Part shown: piece by piece, positions 43,863-53,639 of the stretch | Layout: the number at the start of each line of letters is the position of its first letter | Numbering within the stretch: the first letter of the stretch is position 1 | DNA from: Sphingobacterium sp. | GTDB lineage: Bacteria > Bacteroidota > Bacteroidia > Sphingobacteriales > Sphingobacteriaceae | Assembly (NCBI GenBank): GCA_029239355.1 | Contig: JAQZAZ010000005.1 | Span: 1 to 64,000, forward strand | DNA: 64,000 nucleotides | Direction: 5' to 3' | The notes under the pieces: generated by a model | What the model saw: only the letters and a program-made list of their open reading frames with translations | What the model was told of the DNA's origin: nothing | Database searches by the model: none | Position numbers and translations under genes: made by a program

Positions 43863-45272
43863 ATGGCAAAAAACTCAGGTAAGAAATACGAAATAGACCA
43901 ACAGGTTTATCGCATTTTAGAAGTCCTTCGTCAATCACATAAAGGAGCTAGTCTGAATGAAATTAAGGTAGCCGCTGGACTGGATTTGGAAACAAGGTCT
44001 TTGCAACGACGTTTGGAAAAACTCAAAGCGGAAGGAGTGGTCTACACATCCGGAAATGTGCGTTCAACGTTGTACCATATCTCTTCGCTATTGGATAAGG
44101 GCAATATTGCAAACGATTCTTCAGTATATAAGAAACAACCCAGTGAAATTCCGTTATCACTGGAAGGTAGGGAAATTGAGTCTCTTGTGTCCCGGCCGGT
44201 GACTAATCGGATCCCTGTAGGGTACCAACCTGATTTTCTACTAAATTATCGCCCTAACATCGATATGTATTTAAGTGACGATGAAAAGCGTATGCTCACT
44301 GAAATAGGTCAGACGAATACAAGTGATCAACCTGCAGGGACATATGCAAGATCGGTACTGGAAAGACTGCTGATAGATCTTTCTTGGAATTCAAGTCGGC
44401 TGGAAGGAAATACATATAGTCTACTGGATACCCAATACTTAATCTCCCAAGGAAAGAAGGCTGACTATAAGAATGAGGCTGACACGCAAATGATCCTGAA
44501 TCATAAAGAAGCAATAGAGTTTATTGTACAGGGGGGTGATGAGATCAATTTCAACAGCTATACCATCACCAATTTACATGCGCTTTTAGCGGACAATCTA
44601 CTGCCTGACCCTGCTGCTGCTGGACGCCTGCGGACATTTGGTGTCGGTATTACCAATTCTGTGTTCACCCCCTTAGCCATGCCGCAGCTCATCGAAGATA
44701 TGTTCAGAAGAATGCTGGATAAGCTGCTGGCTATTGCGGATCCTTTCGAACAGGCTTTCTTTATAATGGTCCATTTGCCCTACTTGCAGCCCTTCGATGA
44801 TGTGAACAAACGAGTTTCCCGCCTGGCAGCAAATATACCTTTGAATAGACATAATCTATCCCCGATGGCATTTGTCGATGTGCCGGAAGAGTTATATATC
44901 AAGGGGTTGCTAGGGGTGTATGAACTGAATCGCATTGACTTATTGAAAGAGGTTTTTCTCTGGTCTTATCGACGTTCAGCACTCCGTTATGCTGCCATCA
45001 GGCAATCGCTGGTAGAGCCGGATACCTGGCGAATGCGCTATCGCGACGAAATCCGTCATATCGTTCGTGAGATTGTCGTTCAGACTATGAACCATCAGGA
45101 AGCATTAGCCGCCATTGGACAGTATGCTGAGCGCATGGTTGGCAGCGACCGACAAAAATTTATTGATGTCGTAGATCTGGAACTACTGTCCCTGCATGAA
45201 GGGAACTTTGCGCGCTTCCGAATCAAACCATCCGAATTTAAAAGTTGGCATGAGCGCTGGAAAAATGCTTAA
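43863..45272 (+). CDS. Fic-family protein with N-terminal winged helix and altered Fic motif
   Basis: This 469-residue protein begins with a winged-helix-like domain (about residues 5-75: VYRILEVLRQSHKGASLNEIKVAAGLDLETRSLQRRLEKLKAEGVVY). A Fic domain follows. Its inhibitory motif is intact (SSRLEGN, Glu181), fitting class II regulation. The active-site loop reads QPFDDVNKRVSR where AMP-transferring Fic proteins have HPFxDGNGRxxR: His is Gln309 and both glycines are replaced. I recall a Bacteroidota clade with this NKR form. Canonical AMPylation seems unlikely; DNA binding or another transfer is possible. A regular TGTCG array lies just upstream. Start ATG 43863. Confidence 0.85.
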   Translation: MAKNSGKKYEIDQQVYRILEVLRQSHKGASLNEIKVAAGLDLETRSLQRRLEKLKAEGVVYTSGNVRSTLYHISSLLDKGNIANDSSVYKKQPSEIPLSLEGREIESLVSRPVTNRIPVGYQPDFLLNYRPNIDMYLSDDEKRMLTEIGQTNTSDQPAGTYARSVLERLLIDLSWNSSRLEGNTYSLLDTQYLISQGKKADYKNEADTQMILNHKEAIEFIVQGGDEINFNSYTITNLHALLADNLLPDPAAAGRLRTFGVGITNSVFTPLAMPQLIEDMFRRMLDKLLAIADPFEQAFFIMVHLPYLQPFDDVNKRVSRLAANIPLNRHNLSPMAFVDVPEELYIKGLLGVYELNRIDLLKEVFLWSYRRSALRYAAIRQSLVEPDTWRMRYRDEIRHIVREIVVQTMNHQEALAAIGQYAERMVGSDRQKFIDVVDLELLSLHEGNFARFRIKPSEFKSWHERWKNA

Positions 45273-45384
45273 AGACTCCGCAATGGGACGTTCTGTGATA
45301 TCATATTGTTGTTCCAGTGCCAGGAGCTCTTATGCCGATAGCTTATTTTTAATGCAACAATAAAGTTAACTATATCATCGCGGG

Positions 45385-45414
45385 TTTCCACCAATGAATT
45401 TTTACTTATATTTG
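45385..45414 (+). promoter_or_regulatory. Bacteroidota promoter before the DUF6377 regulator
   Basis: TTTC at 45385-45388, 18 bases, then TATATTTG at 45407-45414, a perfect TAnnTTTG. The predicted start near 45421 leaves about 23 bases to the GTG at 45444 and makes the upstream TTG at 45423 unlikely. Confidence 0.5.
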
Positions 45415-45443
45415 ATTTACGTTTGATCAATTATAATAACCTG

Positions 45444-47063
45444 GTGAAAGCGAGACAACTTATTCTTCTATGCATTTTTGCGATAGCTTACTATACACCA
45501 CTGTATGCGAGCAAAGTAGATTCCTTATTGAATGTACTCGACAAAACAATACGTAATCGGACGGTCTATTTGGATGTCAAGATTCACCGGATTGATTCAA
45601 TCAAAGCTCTATTGAAGAGTCATTTGGCAACTAAAGAGCGATACGAGATCCAAAACCAGCTAATTTTTGAATATCAAACCTTAAACTGTGACTCTTCGCT
45701 GGTTTATATAAATCGCAATATTGCGATAGCCAAAAAGCTGAATGATAAGATTCTTATGACGGAGAGCCAGGCCAAATTAGCGTTTGTCCTTTCCATCTCA
45801 GGATTGTTTACCCAGGCATGGGATGTGCTGAAGCAGATCGATTATGATGGACTGCCTCAGCACCTTAAGGTCCTCTACCACTGGAGCAATATCCGTTATT
45901 ATGAAAATTTGATCAAATATACTGACCACGATAATTACAATAGGCAGTACGAAAGCGAAATTGCCAAATCTAGGAATAGTCTCATGGGACTGCTTGGCCC
46001 AAATTCGGATATGTACCTCAAGGAGAAATCATTTAAACTCAAAGCAGAGGGCATGTTCAAAGAGTCTAGGGATATTCAGTTGCATTTATTTAAAAAGGAA
46101 AAAAGTGATACACACGGTTATGGAATGTCTGCCATGGGCCTTGCAATGATCGCTAAAGATCTGGGTGAGACACAACTGACTGAACAATATCTGGCCATGG
46201 CGGCAATAACAGATGTCCGTCTGGCGATTAAGGAAAACGAGTCCTTATTAACCTTAGCGATTTACTTGAACAACAAAGGGGATGTAAACAGGGCTTTTAC
46301 CTATATTCAGGCTGCCCTGGACGATGCCAATTACTACAATTCGCGCTTCCGCAATACCGTGATCGCCCGTACACAACCTGTTATCGAAGCGACCTATCTT
46401 GCCAAGATCGACCAACAACGGAAAAATCTACGTCTGTACGCAATCGTAATCAGCATATTTGCCATTATTTTAATCCTCACACTCTATTTCTTATTTAAGC
46501 AGATGAGGATCGTATCCCGTGCCCGAAAGAAACTCAATATGACCAATGAGCAGTTGACGCTCGTCAATCATAAACTGGATGAGGCCAATCTTGTGCGTGA
46601 ACGCTATATTGGCTATTACCTCAATCAGTGTGCGGTGTATCTGGACAAATTGGATGATTTCAGGAAAAATGTGTACCGTAAAGTCAAAAGCCGCCAGCTT
46701 GAGGACCTGCAGCAACTTACCTCCTCCAATGCATCACTTGAAAAATATGCGCAGGATCTTTATACTGATTTTGACCGTACGTTTCTAGAAGTATATCCCA
46801 ATTTTGTTGATGAATTTAACAGCCTGCTCAGACCGGATGAACAGTACCAGCTGAAAAAGGATAAACTCAATACCGAACTCCGCATTTTTGCACTGATTCG
46901 ACTGGGGATATCTGATGTTAATCAGATCGCCATTTTTTTGCGTTATTCCATGCAGACCATCTATAATTATAAGAGCAAAGTAAAGAGTAAAGCCATAAAC
47001 GATACCGATCATTTCGAAGAAAAAGTACGGAAATTGGGTGCTGTATCTACAAATCAATTCTAA
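45444..47063 (+). CDS. DUF6377-type membrane regulator (TPR-like sensor with C-terminal HTH)
   Basis: This protein of about 539 residues has a signal or anchor at the start (LILLCIFAIAYYTPLYA), a periplasmic helical region resembling TPR repeats (SLVYINRNIAIAKKLNDKILMTESQAKLAF and further pairs), a membrane segment near residues 330-352 (IVISIFAIILILTLYFLF), a cytoplasmic coiled coil and a C-terminal helix-turn-helix (RLGISDVNQIAIFLRYSMQTIYNYKSKVKSKA). This layout matches DUF6377 proteins, often placed beside carbohydrate utilisation loci. It likely senses a glycan product and regulates the genes that follow. The start is probably GTG 45444. Confidence 0.8.
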   Translation: MKARQLILLCIFAIAYYTPLYASKVDSLLNVLDKTIRNRTVYLDVKIHRIDSIKALLKSHLATKERYEIQNQLIFEYQTLNCDSSLVYINRNIAIAKKLNDKILMTESQAKLAFVLSISGLFTQAWDVLKQIDYDGLPQHLKVLYHWSNIRYYENLIKYTDHDNYNRQYESEIAKSRNSLMGLLGPNSDMYLKEKSFKLKAEGMFKESRDIQLHLFKKEKSDTHGYGMSAMGLAMIAKDLGETQLTEQYLAMAAITDVRLAIKENESLLTLAIYLNNKGDVNRAFTYIQAALDDANYYNSRFRNTVIARTQPVIEATYLAKIDQQRKNLRLYAIVISIFAIILILTLYFLFKQMRIVSRARKKLNMTNEQLTLVNHKLDEANLVRERYIGYYLNQCAVYLDKLDDFRKNVYRKVKSRQLEDLQQLTSSNASLEKYAQDLYTDFDRTFLEVYPNFVDEFNSLLRPDEQYQLKKDKLNTELRIFALIRLGISDVNQIAIFLRYSMQTIYNYKSKVKSKAINDTDHFEEKVRKLGAVSTNQF

Positions 47064-47149
47064 ATCATTTACCAAAACAGTTCTCAGTTTAATATGTAAT
47101 GTATTGATTGACAGCTGTTAGTTGGTGTTAGGGACTTATAATCATTTAC

Positions 47150-47185
47150 CAAGAGCCCTACTTGCACATGCAGGTAGGGCTCTTG
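47150..47185. terminator. Hairpin between regulator and mannoside locus
   Basis: CAAGAGCCCTAC and GTAGGGCTCTTG form a perfect twelve-base stem with further TGC / GCA pairing near the loop. There is no long T-run, so it may be a weak terminator for the DUF6377 gene. It overlaps the place where a promoter -33 element would lie for the next operon. Confidence 0.6.
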
Positions 47186-47190
47186 CGTTA

Positions 47191-47198
47191 TACATTTG
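47191..47198 (+). promoter_or_regulatory. Possible promoter -7 element of the mannoside locus
   Basis: TACATTTG fits TAnnTTTG perfectly and lies about 90 bases before the first gene of the operon. No good TTTG is found at the right distance; that position falls in the hairpin, as might be expected for an activator-dependent promoter. Confidence 0.35.
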
Positions 47199-47288
47199 TT
47201 TCTAGGGAATGCCGATAGCACCAATACCAATTTGATAAATCTATTTTTTACATTTTACCTATCGTCACCTCTGTACAATTTTAATCTT

Positions 47289-48698
47289 ATGGGAAATTAT
47301 TCTAGAAAAATTTTTTTGGCTGGATTTGCCGTTCTCCTCACTTTGGGAACAGCTATCCGCAGTGTTGCGCAACAAATTGCACCCTTTAAGGATGGCGACC
47401 GTGTCGTTTTTTTGGGTAATAGTATTACCGATGGTGGACATTACCACGCCTATATTTGGTTGTATTACCTGACGCGTTTTCCCGAAATGAAATTGAAGGT
47501 CTTCAACGCAGGGATCGGTGGCGATCGCGTGGTCGATATGCTCAGAAGGTTGGATGGAGACGTGTTCAGCAAGCAGCCAACAGTATTGATTACCACTTTC
47601 GGAATGAACGATTCAGGCTATTTTGAATATAATGGCGATCAACCTGAGGCTTTTGCTGATGCCAAGGTGAAAGAGTCATATGATGGATACAAGGAAATGG
47701 AAAAAAGGTACAAAGGACTGGCCGCTACGCGCCTGGTATTGCTTGGAAGCACCCCTTATGACGAAAATGTGGTTATCAAGGATAACAAGCCATTTAAAAA
47801 TAAAAATAAGGCAATGAAACGCATCGTCGATTTTCAGCGTGAATCGGCCAAGAGTAATGGCTGGGAATTCTATGATTTCAATCAGTCCATCAGCGCAATC
47901 AATGTGAATTTTCAGCAAAAGGATCCGACCTTCACCCTATCGGGAAGCGACCGTGTACACCCAGATAATAATGGACATATGGTGATGGCTTATTTGTTTT
48001 TGAAAGCACAGGGATTTGCCGGCCGGGGGGTAGCAACAGCAGGTATTGACGCAGCAAAACAAGATGTGACAGAAGCAAAAAACTGCAGGATTGAAAATGT
48101 CAAAAAAGCGGGAAATAACCTCAATTTTGATTACCTCGCTGCGGCACTGCCTTATCCTATGGACACAACCGCTAGAGGGTGGGGGGCCAAACATAGCCAG
48201 CATGATGCGGTTAATATTGTACCCTTTATGGAGGAAATGAATCAGGAGATCTTGCGGGTAAAGGGACTTAAAGGAAACTATACCTTATGGATCGACGATC
48301 AGGAAATCGGTGTATGGTCAGCTGCTGATCTTGAAAAAGGAATCAATCTGGCGAATCAAACACGCACACCTCAATATCAGCAGGCATTGAAAGTAATGTT
48401 CCTCAATGAAGAACGCTGGGAGATCGAACGCCGCTTCCGGGATCTGGCTTGGGTGCAGTATAATTTTTTTCTACCCAAAGGATTGTTGAATGCAGACAAT
48501 CGCAAGGCGATTGAAGTCATGGACCAACATGTGGCAACAGATGGTTGGTTGCGCGCAAAAAGAGATCTTTATGCCAAAGCGATGTATCCTGAAGTACGTG
48601 CGGCATGGCAAAGCCAGATTGATGATCTGCAGCAGCGCATGAACGAAGTAAACCAACCTGTTAAACGGTCCGTGCGTCTTGTACAGCTGAAAAAATAG
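47289..48698 (+). CDS. Exported SGNH/GDSL-family hydrolase
   Basis: This 469-residue exported hydrolase probably removes acyl groups from a glycan. A signal peptide (IFLAGFAVLLTLGTAIRSVAQQ) precedes the SGNH domain: block I VVFLGNSITDGGHYH (Ser), block II FNAGIGGDRVVDML (Gly), block III TTFGMNDSGYF (Asn) and block V SDRVHPDNNGHMVMA (Asp and His). The C-terminal part (about residues 260-469) is a separate region without a recognised fold. It is the first gene of the mannoside locus; GH38 starts four bases later. Upstream in-frame codons from 47196 do not form a signal peptide and were rejected. Confidence 0.88.
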   Translation: MGNYSRKIFLAGFAVLLTLGTAIRSVAQQIAPFKDGDRVVFLGNSITDGGHYHAYIWLYYLTRFPEMKLKVFNAGIGGDRVVDMLRRLDGDVFSKQPTVLITTFGMNDSGYFEYNGDQPEAFADAKVKESYDGYKEMEKRYKGLAATRLVLLGSTPYDENVVIKDNKPFKNKNKAMKRIVDFQRESAKSNGWEFYDFNQSISAINVNFQQKDPTFTLSGSDRVHPDNNGHMVMAYLFLKAQGFAGRGVATAGIDAAKQDVTEAKNCRIENVKKAGNNLNFDYLAAALPYPMDTTARGWGAKHSQHDAVNIVPFMEEMNQEILRVKGLKGNYTLWIDDQEIGVWSAADLEKGINLANQTRTPQYQQALKVMFLNEERWEIERRFRDLAWVQYNFFLPKGLLNADNRKAIEVMDQHVATDGWLRAKRDLYAKAMYPEVRAAWQSQIDDLQQRMNEVNQPVKRSVRLVQLKK

Positions 48699-48702
48699 TG
48701 GG

Positions 48703-51276
48703 ATGGCGGGGTTGAAAAAAATAGCAGTCATTTTGGGGCTTGCGTTGGTATCGGCCGCTGGTCTGCAGGGGCAACAGCAGGCTTATTTTGTCGATGGTTA
48801 CCACGGTGGGGTCTACGGCCATTATCCGCTTTGGGTTACGACATTTATGCTCGACCATCTGGAAGCACAGCCAAGCTGGCGAATCGGACTTGAGATCGAA
48901 CCGGAGACTTGGGATACGGTCAGGGTAAAGGACCCTGCAGGTTATGCGCGGTTTAAGCAATGGTCGAATGATTCCCGTCTGGATTTTACAAATCCGACTT
49001 ATGCCCAACCTTATCTGTATAATATCTCAGGTGAAAGTATCATTCGTCAATTTGCTTATGGTATGGCTAAATATCGTTCGCATTTTCCGGAAATCAACTT
49101 TACAACTTATGCTGTGGAAGAGCCTTGTTTTACAAGCAGCCTGCCTCAGATCCTCAAGCAATTCGGTTTTCAGTATGCGGTACTTAAATGTCCGAATACC
49201 TGTTGGGGAGGTTATACACGGGCACACGGTGGTGAATTTCTAAATTGGGAAGGACCGGATGGTACGGCTATTCTTACGGTGCCTCGCTATGCAAATGAAG
49301 CTTTTGAAAAAAACTCAACCTGGCAGACTATGGCCTGGGCGAATACTGCGGATTATTGGAAAAGCTGTTATGACGCTGGAATTGTTAACCCGGTCGGTAT
49401 GTGCTATCAGGATGCAGGATGGAAAAATGGCCCATGGATAGGAACGGGCGAAGAGGTGAAAAATAATGTTCGTTACACCACCTGGACAGCATATTTTCAG
49501 TCGATCCCAGCAGGACGGGCTGTGCCTAGCTGGAAAATGGGCCAGGAGGACATTTTGGTCAACTTAATGTGGGGTAGCCAAGTGCTGCAACGCATCGCAC
49601 AACAGGTGCGCAAGGCGGAAAACAGGATACTGCAAGCTGAAAAAATCGGTGCCATGGCTTTTATGGATCATGGTTTTGTACCAGATGGTAAACGCCTTGA
49701 CGAAGCTTGGCGAACGTTGATGATGGCCCAGCACCACGATTCCTGGATTGTGCCTTACAATAAGTTGCATCAGGACCAGACCTGGGCGCAGGCGATCGAG
49801 AACTGGACCAACAATACCCTGAACATCGCTGATCAATTGATCCAGCAGGCCAATGCTTCCTATGACACTTCTACACCGAGCAGTAGTCATGAACTGGGTT
49901 ATATCCGGGTGTATAATACACTTGCCCGACATCGCAGGGAATGGGTACAGGTTTTCTTGCCAAAGCATATGGATGATGCCACTGTGTGGACTGGAAAACA
50001 GCAGGTAATGCCCGCTCATTGCTACCAAACGGATCGCGGTAAGGTCGTGGAATTTGAAGCAGAGGTGAATGGCTTTGGCTATGCTACGTATCAGCTTAAG
50101 CCGGCTCAACCCATTAAGCCCGGGCAATCTAAATCGCGTGAACAGAGAAAAATCGTCCGCTTTGATACCGAAGGCAACTGTATTCTCGAAAATGAATTGT
50201 ACAAGATTGTGCTGGACAAAAAGCATGGTGGAACAATCAGGAATCTGATTGCCAAATATGCAAATCAAAAGGAATTTGCTACACAAGAGGGGGGGTATCG
50301 AATGGGCGAGATCGCAGGGCATTTTTATGAGGCGGGGAAATTTTATTCTTCGAAAGACAGCCCTGCGGAGTTCGCTGTCGTACAGGATGATGGACTGAAA
50401 ACAACAGTCCAAATAACAGGGAATATCAATGGACATCCTTTTGTACAGTTGCTATCGCTAGTGGCAGGACAGCAACGCATCGATATGGATCTTACGATTG
50501 ACTGGAAAGGCAATGTCGGAATCGGTGAATATAAGCAACAAAAGAAATGGACAGACAATAGACGCGCTTTTACCGACGATCGGTATAAGTTAAAAGTCAT
50601 GTTTCCATCGACTGTAAACAGGGGGAAAATAGCTAAAAATGCCCCATTTGATGTCACAGAAAGTGGTCTGGAGGATACCTTTTTTGGTCAATGGGACCAG
50701 ATTAAGAACAACGTTGTGTTGAACTGGGTAGACCTCTTTGACGAAAATAGCCAATATGGTCTCGCAGTACTGACTGACCATACGGGGTCCTATGTCCATG
50801 GCAAGGATTTTCCATTGAGTCTGACTGCACAATACTCGGGTTTGGGATTGTGGGGTGTGGATTATAAGATCATTGGCCCTTTACACATGCGCTATGCATT
50901 GATACCTCATGAGAAGAACTGGAGTACTGCGCGCATCGCCGACCGGAGCAATGCATGGAACGAACCGCTGCTGGCATCCTATCATCCCAATGTGGAACTC
51001 AAAGATCGTCAGTTGATTGCACTCTCGGATGATGATCTGGAGATATCTGCCTTGCAGCTGGACCGTGGACAGCTTAGTTTACGTCTGTTTAATACGGGGA
51101 GCATACAGGCTTCACCAACTGTCGCAATAAACTTTCCAGCGACTTCGCTACAGGAAGTCCTGCTAAATGGCGAGCATAAAGAGGAGCTTTCACTTAAAAA
51201 AATGGCAGGAAACAGAAAAGCTTTTGTGGTGCAACTGCCTCAGTTTGGGATCAGGACCTTTCAAATCAATAAATAG
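48703..51276 (+). CDS. GH38-family alpha-mannosidase-like enzyme
   Basis: This 857-residue exported enzyme (signal peptide ending GLQGQ) probably cleaves alpha-mannosides. The middle motif LMMAQHHDSWIVPYN matches the GH38 segment with the zinc-ligand His (QHHD). The N-terminal zinc site differs from the usual HxHxDxxW: the corresponding place reads FVDGYHGGVYGHYP. The C-terminal beta-sandwich region (DKKHGGTIRNLIAK, IDMDLTIDWKGN, LKVMFPSTVNRGKI) follows the GH38 pattern. It is flanked by SGNH and GH92 genes in one operon. Linkage specificity is unknown. Confidence 0.82.
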   Translation: MAGLKKIAVILGLALVSAAGLQGQQQAYFVDGYHGGVYGHYPLWVTTFMLDHLEAQPSWRIGLEIEPETWDTVRVKDPAGYARFKQWSNDSRLDFTNPTYAQPYLYNISGESIIRQFAYGMAKYRSHFPEINFTTYAVEEPCFTSSLPQILKQFGFQYAVLKCPNTCWGGYTRAHGGEFLNWEGPDGTAILTVPRYANEAFEKNSTWQTMAWANTADYWKSCYDAGIVNPVGMCYQDAGWKNGPWIGTGEEVKNNVRYTTWTAYFQSIPAGRAVPSWKMGQEDILVNLMWGSQVLQRIAQQVRKAENRILQAEKIGAMAFMDHGFVPDGKRLDEAWRTLMMAQHHDSWIVPYNKLHQDQTWAQAIENWTNNTLNIADQLIQQANASYDTSTPSSSHELGYIRVYNTLARHRREWVQVFLPKHMDDATVWTGKQQVMPAHCYQTDRGKVVEFEAEVNGFGYATYQLKPAQPIKPGQSKSREQRKIVRFDTEGNCILENELYKIVLDKKHGGTIRNLIAKYANQKEFATQEGGYRMGEIAGHFYEAGKFYSSKDSPAEFAVVQDDGLKTTVQITGNINGHPFVQLLSLVAGQQRIDMDLTIDWKGNVGIGEYKQQKKWTDNRRAFTDDRYKLKVMFPSTVNRGKIAKNAPFDVTESGLEDTFFGQWDQIKNNVVLNWVDLFDENSQYGLAVLTDHTGSYVHGKDFPLSLTAQYSGLGLWGVDYKIIGPLHMRYALIPHEKNWSTARIADRSNAWNEPLLASYHPNVELKDRQLIALSDDDLEISALQLDRGQLSLRLFNTGSIQASPTVAINFPATSLQEVLLNGEHKEELSLKKMAGNRKAFVVQLPQFGIRTFQINK

Positions 51277-51299
51277 AACAAAAAAAACGATAAATCAAT

Positions 51300-53639
51300 A
51301 TGAACAAATTTTATGGACTGCTATCTTGTTTTGTTATCACGCTAATCGTGTCTTCGACATCTTGTGCTAGTGGTCGATATCATCCTGTTTCTAGTCCAGC
51401 AGACTATGTCAATCCATTTATTGGTGCCAGTACAAGTGTTGGCGCTGCGGGTACTTACCACGGCTTAGGAAAGACTTTTCCGGGTGCAACGACGCCTTAT
51501 GGCATGGTGCAGGTGAGTCCCAACACCATCACAGGAGGGGACAATAGTCCGGGGTATAGTTACGAGCATCGCAGCATTGAAGGTTTTGCCTTTACACAGA
51601 TGAGTGGAGTAGGCTGGTATGGTGATCTCGGAAATTTCCTGGTGATGCCCACCATTGGTAAATTGCATACCATTGCGGGTAAGGAGGATGGTACCTTGAC
51701 CGGTTATCGATCTCCCTACAACAAGTCCAGTGAGATCGCTCAAGCTGGATATTATGCGGTTGACCTTGACCGGTATAATATCCGGGTGGAGGCTACCGCT
51801 GCCCCACATAGCGGTATGCTCCGTTTTACCTTTCCGCAAAGCAAGGAATCACGTATCCAGATTGACCTGGCGCGTCGCGTTGGCGGTACAGCGATACAGC
51901 AATATGTCCGGAAAGTCGATGACTATAGTATTCAGGGATGGATGCGCTGTACGCCTGAAGGTGGTGGCTGGGGTGATGGCGACGGTAAGGCGGATTATAC
52001 GGTTTACTTTTATGCACGCTTCGATAAACCTCTAAAAAAACACGGTATCTGGTCGGCAGAGATCCCAGACAACTGGAAGCGTAAACGTGACGATGTGCTG
52101 TCCATACCTTACCAAAATCGGGTGGCCGGAGCGAAAGTGTGGCCGGGGAAAGACGAAATGGAAGGCAAACACCTTGGGGTATTCTCCGAATTTGAAACTA
52201 ATCAGGGTGAGCAGGTCAATCTACAGGTCGGAATTTCCTTCGTCGATATGCAGGGGGCTGAAAATAATTTCAAAACGGAAATAGCAGGTAAGAATTTCGA
52301 TCGCGTCCGTAGGGAAGCGAAAGAATTGTGGAATACACAGCTGTCAAAAATCGCAGTCGACGGCGGTACCAACGATCAGAAAACGATCTTTTACACCTCG
52401 CTCTACCATACCATGATTGATCCGCGCATCTATACGGATGTGGATGGACGTTACCTGGGCGGAGACAATAGAATCCATCGTAATGAGGGATTTACCAAAC
52501 GGACAATTTTTAGTGGCTGGGATGTCTTCCGGTCGCAATTTCCATTGCAGACATTGATCAACCCCACCTTGGTAAATGATGAACTCAATTCATTGATCAG
52601 TCTGGCTGAGGAATCTGGAAAGGGGTATTTTGAACGCTGGGAATTGTTAAATGCGTATTCGGGCTGCATGATCGGCAATCCTGCGCTATCGGTATTGGCA
52701 GATGCCTACGTGAAGGGGATCCGCAATTACGACGCATCCAAGGCATTAACCTATGCAATCAATACCTCCAAAAGGTTTGGGAATGATTCGTTAGGTTACA
52801 CCCCTGGGTCATTGAGTATTTCGAATACGCTAGAATATGCCTATACGGACTGGTGTATTGCACAGCTGGCAAAAGGATTGGACAAGACTGAAACAACGCA
52901 AGTTTATTTGGCCAAAAGTCAAGCTTATCGGAAGATATTTGATCCTGAAAAAGGATGGTTTAGGCCTCGGAAAAGTGATGGATCATGGGAAGATTGGCCC
53001 GAAAATGCCCGCACCAAAGAATGGTATGGTACCATTGAAAGTAATCCATACCAGCAGGGCTGGTTTGTGCCACATGATATTCCGGGCATGATCCAAGTGA
53101 TGGGTGGTAAAGATAAGACGCTGGCGGATCTGATGGATTTTTTCGAAAAAACGCCTGAAAATATGCTCTGGAACGACTATTACAATCATGCCAATGAGCC
53201 GGTGCATCTAATCCCGTTTTTGTTTAATCACCTGGATGCGGCTTACCTAACACAAAAATGGACCCGCTATATCTGCGACAAAGCGTATAGTAATGCGGTA
53301 GAAGGCATCGTGGGAAATGAGGACGTAGGGCAGATGTCTGCTTGGTATGTGCTGGCCGCGTCGGGAATACATCCTTCTTGTCCGGGATCAACACGCTTTG
53401 AAATAACAAGCCCAATATTTCAGCAATTGACTTTTCAGCTGGACCCTACGTATTTCTCGGGTGAAACTTTTCGCATTGTGGCTCACGATAATTCGGCGGA
53501 TAATATATATATCCAGCGCGCAAGCTTAAATGGAAAGCCTTATGCTAAAAATTACATTGACTTTAAGGATATGGTGGCCGGAGCAACTTTGGAGCTTTAT
53601 ATGGGGCCGCAACCAAACAAAGAATGGGGGATCGAATGA
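51300..53639 (+). CDS. GH92 alpha-mannosidase (lipoprotein), copy 1
   Basis: This 779-residue enzyme hydrolyses alpha-linked mannose, calcium-dependently in the family. A lipoprotein signal ends at STSCASG. GH92 blocks: DYVNPFIGAS, GKTFPGATTPYGMVQVSPNT, YSYEHRSIEGFAFTQMSGVG, then FSGWDVFRSQFPLQTLINP, IESNPYQQGWFVPHD (likely acid Glu), ANEPVHLIPFLFN and GNEDVGQMSAWYVLAASGIHP (catalytic base Asp675 region). It resembles GH92 members that keep the NEP segment, linked in the literature to alpha-1,2 activity, but specificity is not proven. Its stop overlaps the GH2 start (ATGA). Confidence 0.94.
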   Translation: MNKFYGLLSCFVITLIVSSTSCASGRYHPVSSPADYVNPFIGASTSVGAAGTYHGLGKTFPGATTPYGMVQVSPNTITGGDNSPGYSYEHRSIEGFAFTQMSGVGWYGDLGNFLVMPTIGKLHTIAGKEDGTLTGYRSPYNKSSEIAQAGYYAVDLDRYNIRVEATAAPHSGMLRFTFPQSKESRIQIDLARRVGGTAIQQYVRKVDDYSIQGWMRCTPEGGGWGDGDGKADYTVYFYARFDKPLKKHGIWSAEIPDNWKRKRDDVLSIPYQNRVAGAKVWPGKDEMEGKHLGVFSEFETNQGEQVNLQVGISFVDMQGAENNFKTEIAGKNFDRVRREAKELWNTQLSKIAVDGGTNDQKTIFYTSLYHTMIDPRIYTDVDGRYLGGDNRIHRNEGFTKRTIFSGWDVFRSQFPLQTLINPTLVNDELNSLISLAEESGKGYFERWELLNAYSGCMIGNPALSVLADAYVKGIRNYDASKALTYAINTSKRFGNDSLGYTPGSLSISNTLEYAYTDWCIAQLAKGLDKTETTQVYLAKSQAYRKIFDPEKGWFRPRKSDGSWEDWPENARTKEWYGTIESNPYQQGWFVPHDIPGMIQVMGGKDKTLADLMDFFEKTPENMLWNDYYNHANEPVHLIPFLFNHLDAAYLTQKWTRYICDKAYSNAVEGIVGNEDVGQMSAWYVLAASGIHPSCPGSTRFEITSPIFQQLTFQLDPTYFSGETFRIVAHDNSADNIYIQRASLNGKPYAKNYIDFKDMVAGATLELYMGPQPNKEWGIE

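Noticed and set aside
20492..47140. Sequence TGTTAGGGACTTAT shared by 20492 and about 47127
   Set aside because: Only 14 bases and present just twice; in one place it is part of a terminator stem. Probably coincidence.
49564..50436. Minus-strand open frame of 290 codons
   Set aside because: Antisense to the GH38 gene, whose motifs and signal peptide are clear.
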